DNA from: a virus
Length of the DNA stretch: 38,414 nucleotides
IMG/VR virus record: IMGVR_UViG_3300025073_000106
Span: 1-38,414 of that record
Direction: 5' to 3' (one strand)
Shown here: piece by piece, positions 31,119 through 38,267 of the stretch
Position numbering within the stretch: the first letter of the stretch is position 1
Layout: the number at the start of each line of letters is the position of its first letter
Program-made: the position numbers and the translations under genes
The notes under the pieces: model-generated
Databases searched by the model: none
Told to the model about the DNA's origin: nothing
Seen by the model: only the letters and a program-made list of their open reading frames with translations

Positions 31119-32095
31119 TAATTAAACCACTCTTTAAAAATATTTTGTGAATTAAATATACTATTATTTTTTATAATTAAATTAGTTGAACCTTCTGTCA
31201 AATATTTCTCAACTAAATCAATACATTCATCAAACGATTTATATAAAAATTCATCATTAATAAATTCCGGATAAACAACTGAATTTGGTACTATTGGAAT
31301 GCAACCTAAATTAACCGCTTCCAAAACTCCAAACCCAAAGTTTTCTTGCAAAGCAAAAGAAACGACAATTTCAGATCTACCAAGTAATGAATAATATTCG
31401 TCCTTTGATAGATTTTGCTCTTGGGTCCAAATAAATTGAGTCTGTGGAAATTTGTGCTGAAGTTTATTTTTTAATTCAACAAACAAATGTGGTTGCTTTT
31501 CTGGATGGTTTCGACCATTAAAAATTACAATAGATTCCTTTTGAAGTGACTGAAATTTTGATAAATTTGAATCAAGTGGGAATCTCGTGACTGTTACCTT
31601 ATTTGGATTAATGATTCGTTTTTTACAAACATCATTTTTGATGAAATTTGAACCAACAAACACTTGATCAGTTATATCAAAAACAATGTCCTCAAAGTTC
31701 TTAGCCCATCTTTCAAGATTCCGAACTTCGTCCGTATCAGTAAATGAACCGGCGTGTAAAATTCCCCTAATTTTTGGAAAAACTTGATTAAAGTGATTCA
31801 TGTATGGGATTGACTCAATTCCAGGAAACCATAAATCACTGAAAAAAAGAACATCATCTGTTTCTATCAAACCGGCCTGATACATATCAGAAAGGCACGA
31901 CAATTGTTGACATTTAAACTTTGTCGTGAAGTTACTGTCTAGGAACATTCCAGGTTTAAGTCCAGGAGAACTAATTTCTGGATAGATTCTAATGTATTCA
32001 AGGTTTTCAGACTCAAAATAATCAACAATATCACAATCCAAATGTGATGTGTATCTTGAATCAATATGTTCAAGTGGAAAATAAATTATCTTCAT
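31118..32095 (-). CDS. GT4-like glycosyltransferase in the deazaguanine operon (325 aa)
   Basis: GT-B-fold transferase. The N-domain has MKIIYFPLEHIDSRYTSHLD, DVLFFSDLWFPG, GILHAGSFTDTD and DQVFVGSNFIKNDVCKK. The C-domain starts IVIFNGRNHPEKQPHLF and has the donor-site motif FALQENFGFGVLEAVNLGC (E-x7-E). It overlaps the T-fold gene by 4 bases and dpdA by one, so it is made with the base-modification enzymes. It may attach sugar to the deazaguanine or to another DNA base; an unrelated virion target is possible. Confidence 0.82.
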   Translation of the reverse strand: MKIIYFPLEHIDSRYTSHLDCDIVDYFESENLEYIRIYPEISSPGLKPGMFLDSNFTTKFKCQQLSCLSDMYQAGLIETDDVLFFSDLWFPGIESIPYMNHFNQVFPKIRGILHAGSFTDTDEVRNLERWAKNFEDIVFDITDQVFVGSNFIKNDVCKKRIINPNKVTVTRFPLDSNLSKFQSLQKESIVIFNGRNHPEKQPHLFVELKNKLQHKFPQTQFIWTQEQNLSKDEYYSLLGRSEIVVSFALQENFGFGVLEAVNLGCIPIVPNSVVYPEFINDEFLYKSFDECIDLVEKYLTEGSTNLIIKNNSIFNSQNIFKEWFN

Positions 32096-32439
32096 GCTAT
32101 TTTGTAAATTTTTGCTCCATTTTCTCCATCTTCACTGACAATTGCTGACTCTAATTCAAATGATTCCAAGAGCAATCTTCCAATTGCTTCACAAGACATT
32201 GATCCAAATTCAGAAGGTGTTCCAAATTTAGAATTTAACCAAGATTGAACTTCTCGCTTAAATAGAATAAATTCAACATCTCGATCATCGTGATTAACTT
32301 TTTTTTCCAGTTCAAATTGGAAAATGTGCCGATGTCGCTCTGATAAAAAGGAAACTTCTGGAAACAATTCCTTCGCTTTTGGAAAATTGTGAAATCCTTC
32401 AAGTTGAAATTTAATTATAATATTCGCCTGAGTTTTCAT
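32092..32439 (-). CDS. QueD-like T-fold protein without catalytic Cys (115 aa)
   Basis: Aligned by eye to QueD: RHRHIFQFEL takes the place of the zinc-binding CxxxHGH strand, RDVEFILFKREVQSWL that of the DFxxLK helix, MSCEAIGRLLLESFE that of the PTSExLAxW helix, and SAIVSEDGENGAKIY that of the final strand. The Cys of QueD and part of the zinc site are missing, so it is not simply a second QueD. Encoded between folE and the glycosyltransferase with 4-base overlaps on both sides. Partner or altered-function paralogue are both possible. Confidence 0.45.
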   Translation of the reverse strand: MKTQANIIIKFQLEGFHNFPKAKELFPEVSFLSERHRHIFQFELEKKVNHDDRDVEFILFKREVQSWLNSKFGTPSEFGSMSCEAIGRLLLESFELESAIVSEDGENGAKIYKIA

Positions 32440-33065
32440 TTTAACGTTTCTATAAAGTGATAGAATTCATTCTTACAACTTGCATTGTCCATAAATGCAC
32501 CTGATAATTTACTCGTTTTCATAACAGAATCATGTCTAACACCACGGCATGAGGCGCAGGTATGTTCTGCTTCAATCAAGACTGCAATTCCTTTGTTATC
32601 AGGTAAAACTCTATTTATAAAATCATGAATCTGCATAGTAAGACCCTCTTGTATCTGGGGGCGCCTGCTGAACCATTCAACAATTCGGTTTAATTTTGAC
32701 AATCCGATAACTGTTTCACCCGGAATATAAGCAACATGAGCCTTACCAATAAAGGCCAACAAATGATGTGAACATAGACTTTTTATATCAATTTTACCTT
32801 GAAACACAATTCCGTCATAACCACTGCTTGCTTCTGCAAAGGTTGTAATTTTTGGTGGTTCAGTAAAACAACCTTCCATTAATTCATTGATGTACGCTTT
32901 TGAAACTCTTTTTGGAGTATCTTGCATATTCGGGTCATTTTCCCAGTCAAATCCCAATGCTGATAAAAACTCACCGTAATGTCTCGTTGCTTCAATTATC
33001 CGTAATTCTCGATCTTCAGGAGTTAAAGGTAAATTACCGTTACTTAATATTAGTTTTCTTGGCAT
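32436..33065 (-). CDS. folE: GTP cyclohydrolase I, FolE (209 aa)
   Basis: Converts GTP to dihydroneopterin triphosphate, the first step of folate and of 7-deazaguanine synthesis. Zinc ligands are visible in KSLCSHHLLAF (C98, H101) and AEHTCASCRGVRH (C170). Other family marks are DPNMQDTPKRVSKAY, GKAHVAYIPG and GLSKLNRIVEWFSRRPQIQE. Full length compared with bacterial FolE (about 220). Next to queD and upstream of dpdA, it would feed the DNA-modification pathway rather than folate. Confidence 0.95.
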   Translation of the reverse strand: MPRKLILSNGNLPLTPEDRELRIIEATRHYGEFLSALGFDWENDPNMQDTPKRVSKAYINELMEGCFTEPPKITTFAEASSGYDGIVFQGKIDIKSLCSHHLLAFIGKAHVAYIPGETVIGLSKLNRIVEWFSRRPQIQEGLTMQIHDFINRVLPDNKGIAVLIEAEHTCASCRGVRHDSVMKTSKLSGAFMDNASCKNEFYHFIETLK

Positions 33066-33267
33066 TATAAATTCCGTAAATATTAATTAAAATTATTATT
33101 GTTGAGAGCGTTGCGTGACTCCAATTCTGAATGTGAAAATCAAATATAATCCAACCAATGTCTCCAATGCACCAAATAAACAATGCTAAATAATGACGTT
33201 TAATTGCATTGAAGTAATAACCAAGCAGGACTAAAACAGTGCAAATCCATCCAAGTATTTCTATCAT
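33040..33267 (-). CDS. Small three-span membrane protein (75 aa)
   Basis: Three hydrophobic segments, roughly residues 3-21, 26-46 and 54-68 (IEILGWICTVLVLLGYYFNA; LALFIWCIGDIGWIIF; LSTIIILINIYGIY). The pattern with a central Gly-Asp-x-x-Trp resembles single repeats of PnuC/SWEET-like transporters. It overlaps queD by 4 bases and folE by 26 bases. A role in moving a precursor is possible but inferred only from position. Confidence 0.6.
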   Translation of the reverse strand: MIEILGWICTVLVLLGYYFNAIKRHYLALFIWCIGDIGWIIFDFHIQNWSHATLSTIIILINIYGIYNAKKTNIK

Positions 33268-33821
33268 TCAGCAAAGTAATTTGATTGACTTTTTGGAGTT
33301 TCAAAGAATTGAACTGAATGAACTTTACAAATATGGCCCATTTTCTTCTGTATAATATCAAATAGCCATTTTGATAAGTTTTCAGATGTTGGTACAAAGG
33401 GAACTAGAACTAATCCTTCATAAATTTCACGTTCACAATCAGATAAATCTAAATAATTTTCAGGAGATATCACATGATGACCTTCAGGAAATCCTGTCAA
33501 TTTATCAAGCATCGAAAACGATCGTTCAGTAATTCTATTTAACAATGGATAAAAAATAGACAAACTTGGATCATCGAAGTCCAAAATCATTTTATGATCT
33601 AAAACATCATCAAGCCATTTTTTGAACCAATTTAAATGCTTGAAATCTGTCACCATTCCATTACTTAATTCATTTGCTTCAAGATAAACAATAATCGTTC
33701 CTTGATGACCATGTTGGTGTCTACAAGCAAGACATGAATCTAAACTCAATTCCGAATTCAATTGCTGATTGTGAACCCGATGTCCATAGCAAAATGAAAA
33801 TTCCTTTCCAATTTTATACAT
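33264..33821 (-). CDS. queD: 6-carboxytetrahydropterin synthase, QueD (185 aa)
   Basis: Second step of 7-deazaguanine synthesis, using the FolE product. Motifs: FSFCYGHRV (zinc His14), CRHQHGHQG (catalytic-type C33 and zinc His37, His39), MVTDFKHLNWF, LDHKMIL, FVPTSENLSKWLFDII and VQFFETPKS, each matching an E. coli QueD block in order. It is about 65 residues longer than E. coli QueD, mainly from an insert in the middle. First gene after the promoter-like site at 33843-33874, with a clear AAGGAAAA ribosome site. Confidence 0.9.
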   Translation of the reverse strand: MYKIGKEFSFCYGHRVHNQQLNSELSLDSCLACRHQHGHQGTIIVYLEANELSNGMVTDFKHLNWFKKWLDDVLDHKMILDFDDPSLSIFYPLLNRITERSFSMLDKLTGFPEGHHVISPENYLDLSDCEREIYEGLVLVPFVPTSENLSKWLFDIIQKKMGHICKVHSVQFFETPKSQSNYFAE

Positions 33822-33842
33822 CTTTTCCTTTTTTATTTCTTT

Positions 33843-33874
33843 ACAAGTTAAATAAAATAATTGATATTTCCAAA
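33843..33874 (-). promoter_or_regulatory. Bacteroidota-type promoter of the deazaguanine operon
   Basis: Minus strand: TTTG, 20 bases, then TAACTTGT; the sequence continues AAAGAAATAAAAAAGG into the queD ribosome site. The TTTG starts one base past the stop of the preceding gene. Same arrangement as the sites at 26025-26056, 11495-11526 and 5639-5670. Confidence 0.65.
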
Positions 33875-33875
33875 T

Positions 33876-34376
33876 TTATTCTTCGACAACCGTTCCATCA
33901 TTCTTAATCTTTATCGTCAAAAATCCATATCGCTCATCGTGAATACATTCCCTAATGGAATCTTGTAATTCACCTTTGTTTTCTTTTCTGTCCAACAAGA
34001 CGATATTCTTGATTTTTGGATCAATTCCATTCATTCCATTAAAGACGATGTAGTCTACTGGATGGAAGTGAACCTTTGCATCGTTTGGACTCAGACCTAA
34101 TGGCTTGAATAAAGTGTCAAATTGTTCAATGTGAAGATCTGCTTGAATTCTTCCTTCAACGGTTGCTTCAAGTTTAGCCTTAGTAATCTTATCTTTCAAT
34201 TGCTTTTCTGCTGCTTCTAACTTAACCAGTTCACGTTCTATTTTATCAAACCAATCAAGGTTTGGACGTTTGTCTTCAAATAAGACTGAATCGGATAAAC
34301 GATAGGTTTCCCTACATTTTGAACAGTGGCAGAAAGTTTGTCGGAGGTTGTTGAAAAATTGTATTTGTTCTTGCAT
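33876..34376 (-). CDS. Holliday-junction-resolvase-related endonuclease, copy 1 (166 aa)
   Basis: Matches the pattern of PF10107 (endonuclease related to archaeal Holliday junction resolvase). It has a CxxC pair (FCHCSKCRETYRLSDSVLF), a long charged helix (about residues 45-75), GRIQADLHIEQF, then the nuclease core HPVDYIVFNGMNG and NIVLLDRKENKG with the D-x-K. It shares this layout with the protein at 34607-35086, so the two are probably paralogues. Likely a DNA-junction or DNA-end nuclease. Confidence 0.7.
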   Translation of the reverse strand: MQEQIQFFNNLRQTFCHCSKCRETYRLSDSVLFEDKRPNLDWFDKIERELVKLEAAEKQLKDKITKAKLEATVEGRIQADLHIEQFDTLFKPLGLSPNDAKVHFHPVDYIVFNGMNGIDPKIKNIVLLDRKENKGELQDSIRECIHDERYGFLTIKIKNDGTVVEE

Positions 34377-34603
34377 TACATTGCAGATTTCATTGTATCA
34401 AAATAATCATTACACGATTGTCCAAATTCTTCTTCAGTCAATCCATGTTCATCAAGTAATTTTAGAAATTCTTCGCGTTCAGATAATTCTTTAATGATCT
34501 CTGAACCTTTTTCAGTTATTTCTTTCCCAACTTTAGGATCATATAATTGGAAATTTAATGAAGGATCAATTTGATATTCTGAATTCAATTTAATCTTTTT
34601 CAT
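34376..34603 (-). CDS. Small acidic hypothetical protein (75 aa)
   Basis: Begins MKKIKLNSEYQIDPSLNFQL, with an acidic helical C-terminus (LLDEHGLTEEEFGQSCNDYF). It lies between the two resolvase-like genes, sharing one base with the start of the downstream one. No family recognised. Confidence 0.56.
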   Translation of the reverse strand: MKKIKLNSEYQIDPSLNFQLYDPKVGKEITEKGSEIIKELSEREEFLKLLDEHGLTEEEFGQSCNDYFDTMKSAM

Positions 34604-34606
34604 AAT

Positions 34607-35086
34607 TCAATATGTTCTAAATTTGACATTTCTGTCTTTGATTACCGTTTTTATTTCTTCTTGACGTGGACTCAACCTTGCATTGCCAGTTTTCACATCC
34701 ACAAAATGGATGAAATCAACTGTATTTCGCACAGAAAGCCCTTCAAAAACGACGTAGTCGATTGGATCACCTCCAGTACTCCTACAATCATTATGATTGA
34801 ACCTGAACGATTCTAATGCGGGAAACAGACGTTCTGAAATGAATCCAATATTAACTGCTTTGACATTTACTAACATTGAATTATAAGCAGCATCTCTGGC
34901 AGTTTTCAATTTTTCCTTCCTTGCCTCAAGTTCCTTCAACTTTGCTTCATAACAAGATAAGGCTTGGTTGTGTTTGTTCTTATCTTTGAAATAAGTGTCA
35001 GGAGTATTTGTCGTTTGGCACGAAGGACATTCGGAATTTAGGTGAGATATTTCTTCAATAAAACTTCTAGTCTTTTTCTTCGACAT
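34607..35086 (-). CDS. Holliday-junction-resolvase-related endonuclease, copy 2 (159 aa)
   Basis: Same architecture as 33876-34376: CPSCQTTN zinc pair, a lysine/glutamate coiled-coil helix (about residues 45-75), GGDPIDYVVFEGLSVR and FIHFVDVKTGNARLSPRQEE, which is the PF10107 core with D-x-K. This copy keeps the more typical FVDVKTG sequence. Overlaps the upstream gene by 20 bases. Confidence 0.75.
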   Translation of the reverse strand: MSKKKTRSFIEEISHLNSECPSCQTTNTPDTYFKDKNKHNQALSCYEAKLKELEARKEKLKTARDAAYNSMLVNVKAVNIGFISERLFPALESFRFNHNDCRSTGGDPIDYVVFEGLSVRNTVDFIHFVDVKTGNARLSPRQEEIKTVIKDRNVKFRTY

Positions 35087-35303
35087 TTAAATTGTTTTTT
35101 AGAAAATTATAAATCATTCGAATATAGGCTTGTTTTTCATCTCCTTCTGAATATTCTCGTCTACCCAATTCAATATCTTTATATGATTGTGGCAATTCAG
35201 AATCTTTAAAAACTGAAGAAAGTGATAGTTTAAAATCCCAGTCGGAAGTTTCTTTATTCTGACTGACTTCAATAGTTACGTCGAAATTTCTCTTATTTTT
35301 CAT
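35067..35303 (-). CDS. Hypothetical protein (78 aa)
   Basis: Begins MKNKRNFDVTIEVSQNKETS; beta-rich first half and helical end (DEKQAYIRMIYNFLKNNLNV). Overlaps the genes on both sides. No family recognised. Confidence 0.55.
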   Translation of the reverse strand: MKNKRNFDVTIEVSQNKETSDWDFKLSLSSVFKDSELPQSYKDIELGRREYSEGDEKQAYIRMIYNFLKNNLNVEEKD

Positions 35304-35562
35304 ATTCTTGTTTTAAACCGTACATTAAATTGAGCCAATCAAATTCTCTCTCGGCTTGTTTTTTACTATGTTTCAATTCTTTCCTGAACAAGGAAATGCA
35401 GAAATATTTCCATGATTCAAATTGTTCTTTGGAATTGAAGGTGAAATGACTATACCACTCAATTCCTTCAATTAAAGGATTTTCTTTAATTTGTCGATAA
35501 GTGACTTGATAAGGTTCGAGTTCTTTGTTGATACACGCTTCTAAAATTTCTTCTTTTGTCAT
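35293..35562 (-). CDS. Hypothetical protein (89 aa)
   Basis: Begins MTKEEILEACINKELEPYQV, with IEGIEWYSHFTFNSKEQFES in the middle and a basic helix near the end. The layout is like small conserved phage proteins of unknown function. Overlaps neighbours by 4 and 11 bases. Confidence 0.56.
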   Translation of the reverse strand: MTKEEILEACINKELEPYQVTYRQIKENPLIEGIEWYSHFTFNSKEQFESWKYFCISLFRKELKHSKKQAEREFDWLNLMYGLKQEYEK

Positions 35563-35759
35563 TTGTATTTTTTACTTTCATCAAACTTATATCTGAATTT
35601 TGCCCAAACTAAGTGCAAATCAGAAATTGAATATTCAGTTCGTTCTTCAGAAAAGTCATCAACCAGAACATCAATATCGTTTTCAATGCAATAATTGACC
35701 AAGTCTTCAAGATTCATGAAATCCTTGAACTGGATTTTAGATATTTTTCTCTCTATCAT
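35559..35759 (-). CDS. Small hypothetical protein (66 aa)
   Basis: Begins MIERKISKIQFKDFMNLEDL and contains YCIENDIDVLVDDFSEERTE. ATG overlaps the upstream stop by the ATGA arrangement. No family recognised. Confidence 0.56.
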   Translation of the reverse strand: MIERKISKIQFKDFMNLEDLVNYCIENDIDVLVDDFSEERTEYSISDLHLVWAKFRYKFDESKKYK

Positions 35760-36685
35760 TTGTTTCCAAGTAATTTTACTTCAAGTGCTGAAATTTGGTT
35801 CAACAACGATTTATAATCAGTTCGAGTTGCTTTCATTGAATCTACTCTATTTGCAGTAGATTTAATATTAATGATTGCATCATAAACAGTTTTAACCATC
35901 AAAGGTTCCATTGCTTTCCCGTCAATTGCTTGAACCTGAAGGTTTAGATAAGTTGCAATTGCATTGTAATCACGTTCAAACGAAGCGATGCAATCTTCAT
36001 AAGTCCCCTTCTTTGAAATAAACCATCCTTTATTTTCAAAGAACCTGCTAACATATTCAGCATTGCATTTTGAAAATTTGATTCCCGAGTGAAAACTAAA
36101 TTTCTTCCCCTTCGTATTGTCAGCGAAAGATTTATCTTCAACTTCAACAAATCCAAGTTCAATCGCTTGTTTCCTGAACATCATTTCAAAGTTAGGAGAA
36201 TATTCACAGATGGATTTAACGACATCTGGTCGAGTTTCAATTACAATTTGACTTTCAATGAATGGTCGGTATTTTTCTTCGATGAATTGCTTCTTAATGA
36301 CTTGAAACTCGACTTCGTCCCATCGAACTTCTGGTTCGAGATAAACTGGTTTCCAATTCTTTTCAAATTCATTGAAATTTTCCTTATCTTCTCTCGTATC
36401 AAAGATGAATCTATCTTCGTCATCATCATAATAACCATTCTTTCTATAATCTTCCCATGCAGCCGAATAATCTTTAACTGAAAGAATTTTTCCATCGAAT
36501 TCATAATGGTCTATTCTTTTGTGAAGTTCAACTTTCTTGAGAATTTTGTCTGGAATAGAAGTCAATGTAATTGGATTTTGACCGATTTCAAATTCAATAT
36601 CTCCAATTTTACATTTCAAAGTTCCATAATCATTTTTGAACAACTCGAATAGATTGTTCAATCCGTAGTCAATAACGTAAATCAT
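35756..36685 (-). CDS. Hypothetical protein (309 aa)
   Basis: The largest gene here without a recognised family. It starts MIYVIDYGLNNLFELFKNDY with a beta-rich N-terminal region (about residues 1-80) containing FEIGQNPITLTSIPDKIL, followed by a charged middle. A C-terminal helical part (NIKSTANRVDSMKATRTDYK, then LLNQISALEVKLLGNK) could form a coiled coil. No catalytic signature or membrane segment. ATG overlaps the 52-residue gene upstream by ATGA. Confidence 0.7.
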   Translation of the reverse strand: MIYVIDYGLNNLFELFKNDYGTLKCKIGDIEFEIGQNPITLTSIPDKILKKVELHKRIDHYEFDGKILSVKDYSAAWEDYRKNGYYDDDEDRFIFDTREDKENFNEFEKNWKPVYLEPEVRWDEVEFQVIKKQFIEEKYRPFIESQIVIETRPDVVKSICEYSPNFEMMFRKQAIELGFVEVEDKSFADNTKGKKFSFHSGIKFSKCNAEYVSRFFENKGWFISKKGTYEDCIASFERDYNAIATYLNLQVQAIDGKAMEPLMVKTVYDAIINIKSTANRVDSMKATRTDYKSLLNQISALEVKLLGNK

Positions 36686-36840
36686 TTTGAAAAGATTTTG
36701 TTAATTTTCTTTCTCGCCAAGCGTTCTGCTTTGAATGTGGCAATGTGATAAGTTTCTTGATAAAAGTTTGACCAATCACCGATATTTTTCTTCTGAGTTT
36801 TAGTCAATGGGAGGTAAGGAGGTTCGTAATAATTAAACAT
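36682..36840 (-). CDS. Small basic protein (52 aa)
   Basis: ATG 36840 overlaps the upstream stop and TGA 36682 overlaps the next ATG. MFNYYEPPYLPLTKTQKKNI continues into a basic helix (FKAERLARKKINKIF). The pattern PPYxPLTK...Y...A.FKAERLAR resembles small phage proteins of unknown function, but I cannot name a family. Confidence 0.56.
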   Translation of the reverse strand: MFNYYEPPYLPLTKTQKKNIGDWSNFYQETYHIATFKAERLARKKINKIFSK

Positions 36841-37087
36841 TATTCAATCCTTTATTTAACTTAAATACAATTCTTCTGTGAAAGGTTCGTGCGTAATCGA
36901 CCAACTTCGAAGAAACGTCTTCATAAGATGATCCGTGGATGAATTGTCTAGATTTTTGAATCGGATCTGAACTGAAAATCCAAGTTTCAACTTGAAATCT
37001 ATTTTCATGTTCGTAATAAATTGCAGCAGAGGAAACACGAATCAATTCTGTTATTTGCGTTGCAGCAATGTTGAAATTCTTAGACAT
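36833..37087 (-). CDS. Hypothetical protein (84 aa)
   Basis: Begins MSKNFNIAATQITELIRVSS; beta-rich middle (RFQVETWIFSSDPIQKSRQF) and basic end. Overlaps denV by 8 bases. No family recognised. Confidence 0.55.
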   Translation of the reverse strand: MSKNFNIAATQITELIRVSSAAIYYEHENRFQVETWIFSSDPIQKSRQFIHGSSYEDVSSKLVDYARTFHRRIVFKLNKGLNNV

Positions 37088-37544
37088 AAAAGAGTTCTGA
37101 GTTTTTTAACTTTTGACAAAATTCATCCATATCTTCAATGGATTTTCCGTAATATTTGTGAAATCCTGGTTTGGCTTTGAGTGGTGTTTTTAACCGTTCA
37201 ATTATTCTTGAGCGAACAATGCAAGTATCTTGGAAAGAAGGAGTCCAATTATTCAATAAAAACAGGAAATTAAATTCAAAGACATCAATTGAAGTTCCGG
37301 GATTAAATCCACGAAGTTTCATTTCATTATTAACTTCAACCAATCGTTTTGCCAAATACATTATTTTTGGCTTGAAGAAATTAATGTGACCTTTTCCGAG
37401 GCAATATTGGTCTGGAACTTGACCTTTGATTTTGTATCCATCTTTCCTCAAAGAACCAGTTATCATCGTAATCTCTACGGACTCTGCGATGAGATGCTGG
37501 TCTGAAAGAAATTCGGGCGAAATTCCGGAATTAATCCTCGACAT
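37080..37544 (-). CDS. denV: Pyrimidine dimer DNA glycosylase, DenV-like (154 aa)
   Basis: Repairs UV dimers by cutting the glycosidic bond and nicking the site. MSRINSGISPEFLSDQHLIA lines up with the T4 endonuclease V start (MTRIN...DQHLMAE). E24 corresponds to the T4 catalytic Glu23, and LGKGHINFF, KLRGFNPG and KYYGKSIEDM match later blocks. Slightly longer than the T4 enzyme (138). The T4 nucleophile is the amino group of Thr2; here residue 2 is Ser. It sits just downstream of an HNH homing endonuclease and overlaps it by 14 bases. Confidence 0.9.
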   Translation of the reverse strand: MSRINSGISPEFLSDQHLIAESVEITMITGSLRKDGYKIKGQVPDQYCLGKGHINFFKPKIMYLAKRLVEVNNEMKLRGFNPGTSIDVFEFNFLFLLNNWTPSFQDTCIVRSRIIERLKTPLKAKPGFHKYYGKSIEDMDEFCQKLKNSELFYV

Positions 37545-38241
37545 AATTTTTCAATTTATTTTGTTTGAAAAGTTCATACATTTTAGATTCGCTGATTTTA
37601 GTCTTATTCATAAAATCTTTGCGACTTTCATAAATTACTCCATTTTCATCAATTAATGGCAATTTATGATATGAAGTTCTTAATTTTGCCTTTTCACTGA
37701 GTAGTTTCTTTGTTTCATCTGAATGAGATTTACCAAAGAATGGATTCTTTGATCCAGTTGTTGCTCGGCTTAATGATTGCCGCCATTCTTTACTAAAATC
37801 CTTTCCAAAATTAGGTGCCTTTTCGCCTACATTTCGGGCTCGACTAATTCTTAATTTTGCCCTATGTTCTTCTGAGAATTCTTTTCCAAACATTGGATTA
37901 TCTTCTCCCGAATTTCTCTCCGATTTAATTAAAGAAATTTTCTTTTTCGTATCCGCATAAATCTTTGATGTTGGAGAATATCTTGATTGATGTGGATTAC
38001 TTGGGCCACACATTCTCCAAAAGGCAAACCACAATCCATGATGATTAGGATATAGTTTTTCAGCGAGAATATAATGAACTAAGAAATGTTCTCTTGCGGT
38101 TAAAATTGTAATGTTTGATTCTTCATCAATTCCGTCTAAACACTTTGGAATGATGTGATGTTTTTCTGTGTAGATTTCTTTTGGTAATTCTCTAACTTGA
38201 CCTCTTTTACAAAGGTCATCATAGATTTTTTGGTAATTCAA
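37531..38241 (-). CDS. HNH homing endonuclease with NUMOD3 repeats (236 aa)
   Basis: HNH domain near the N-terminus: TEKHHIIPKCLDGIDEESNI, then LTAREHFLVHYILAEKL (H28, H29, N43, H52). Next come three NUMOD3 DNA-binding repeats (GEDNPMFGKEFSEEHRAKLR, GEKAPNFGKDFS, GSKNPFFGKSHSDETKK) and a C-terminal NUMOD1-like helix-turn-helix (YESRKDFMNKTKISESKMYE). A free-standing mobile endonuclease. The start is TTG 38241 behind GAGGAA, and the leader matches that of the polymerase-interrupting enzyme. No split host gene flanks it. Confidence 0.88.
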   Translation of the reverse strand: MNYQKIYDDLCKRGQVRELPKEIYTEKHHIIPKCLDGIDEESNITILTAREHFLVHYILAEKLYPNHHGLWFAFWRMCGPSNPHQSRYSPTSKIYADTKKKISLIKSERNSGEDNPMFGKEFSEEHRAKLRISRARNVGEKAPNFGKDFSKEWRQSLSRATTGSKNPFFGKSHSDETKKLLSEKAKLRTSYHKLPLIDENGVIYESRKDFMNKTKISESKMYELFKQNKLKNYVED

Positions 38242-38264
38242 ATAAATTCCTCATTTTTAATGAG
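38239..38264 (-). promoter_or_regulatory. Hairpin and shared leader ahead of the HNH endonuclease
   Basis: Minus strand AAAAATGAGGAA, then five bases and the TTG start, as at 28647-28667. Here CTCATT-aaa-AATGAG (38250-38264) can fold with a 6-base stem that takes in the GAG of the ribosome site. T4 homing endonuclease genes are known to hide their ribosome sites in hairpins. Confidence 0.48.
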
Positions 38265-38267
38265 AAA

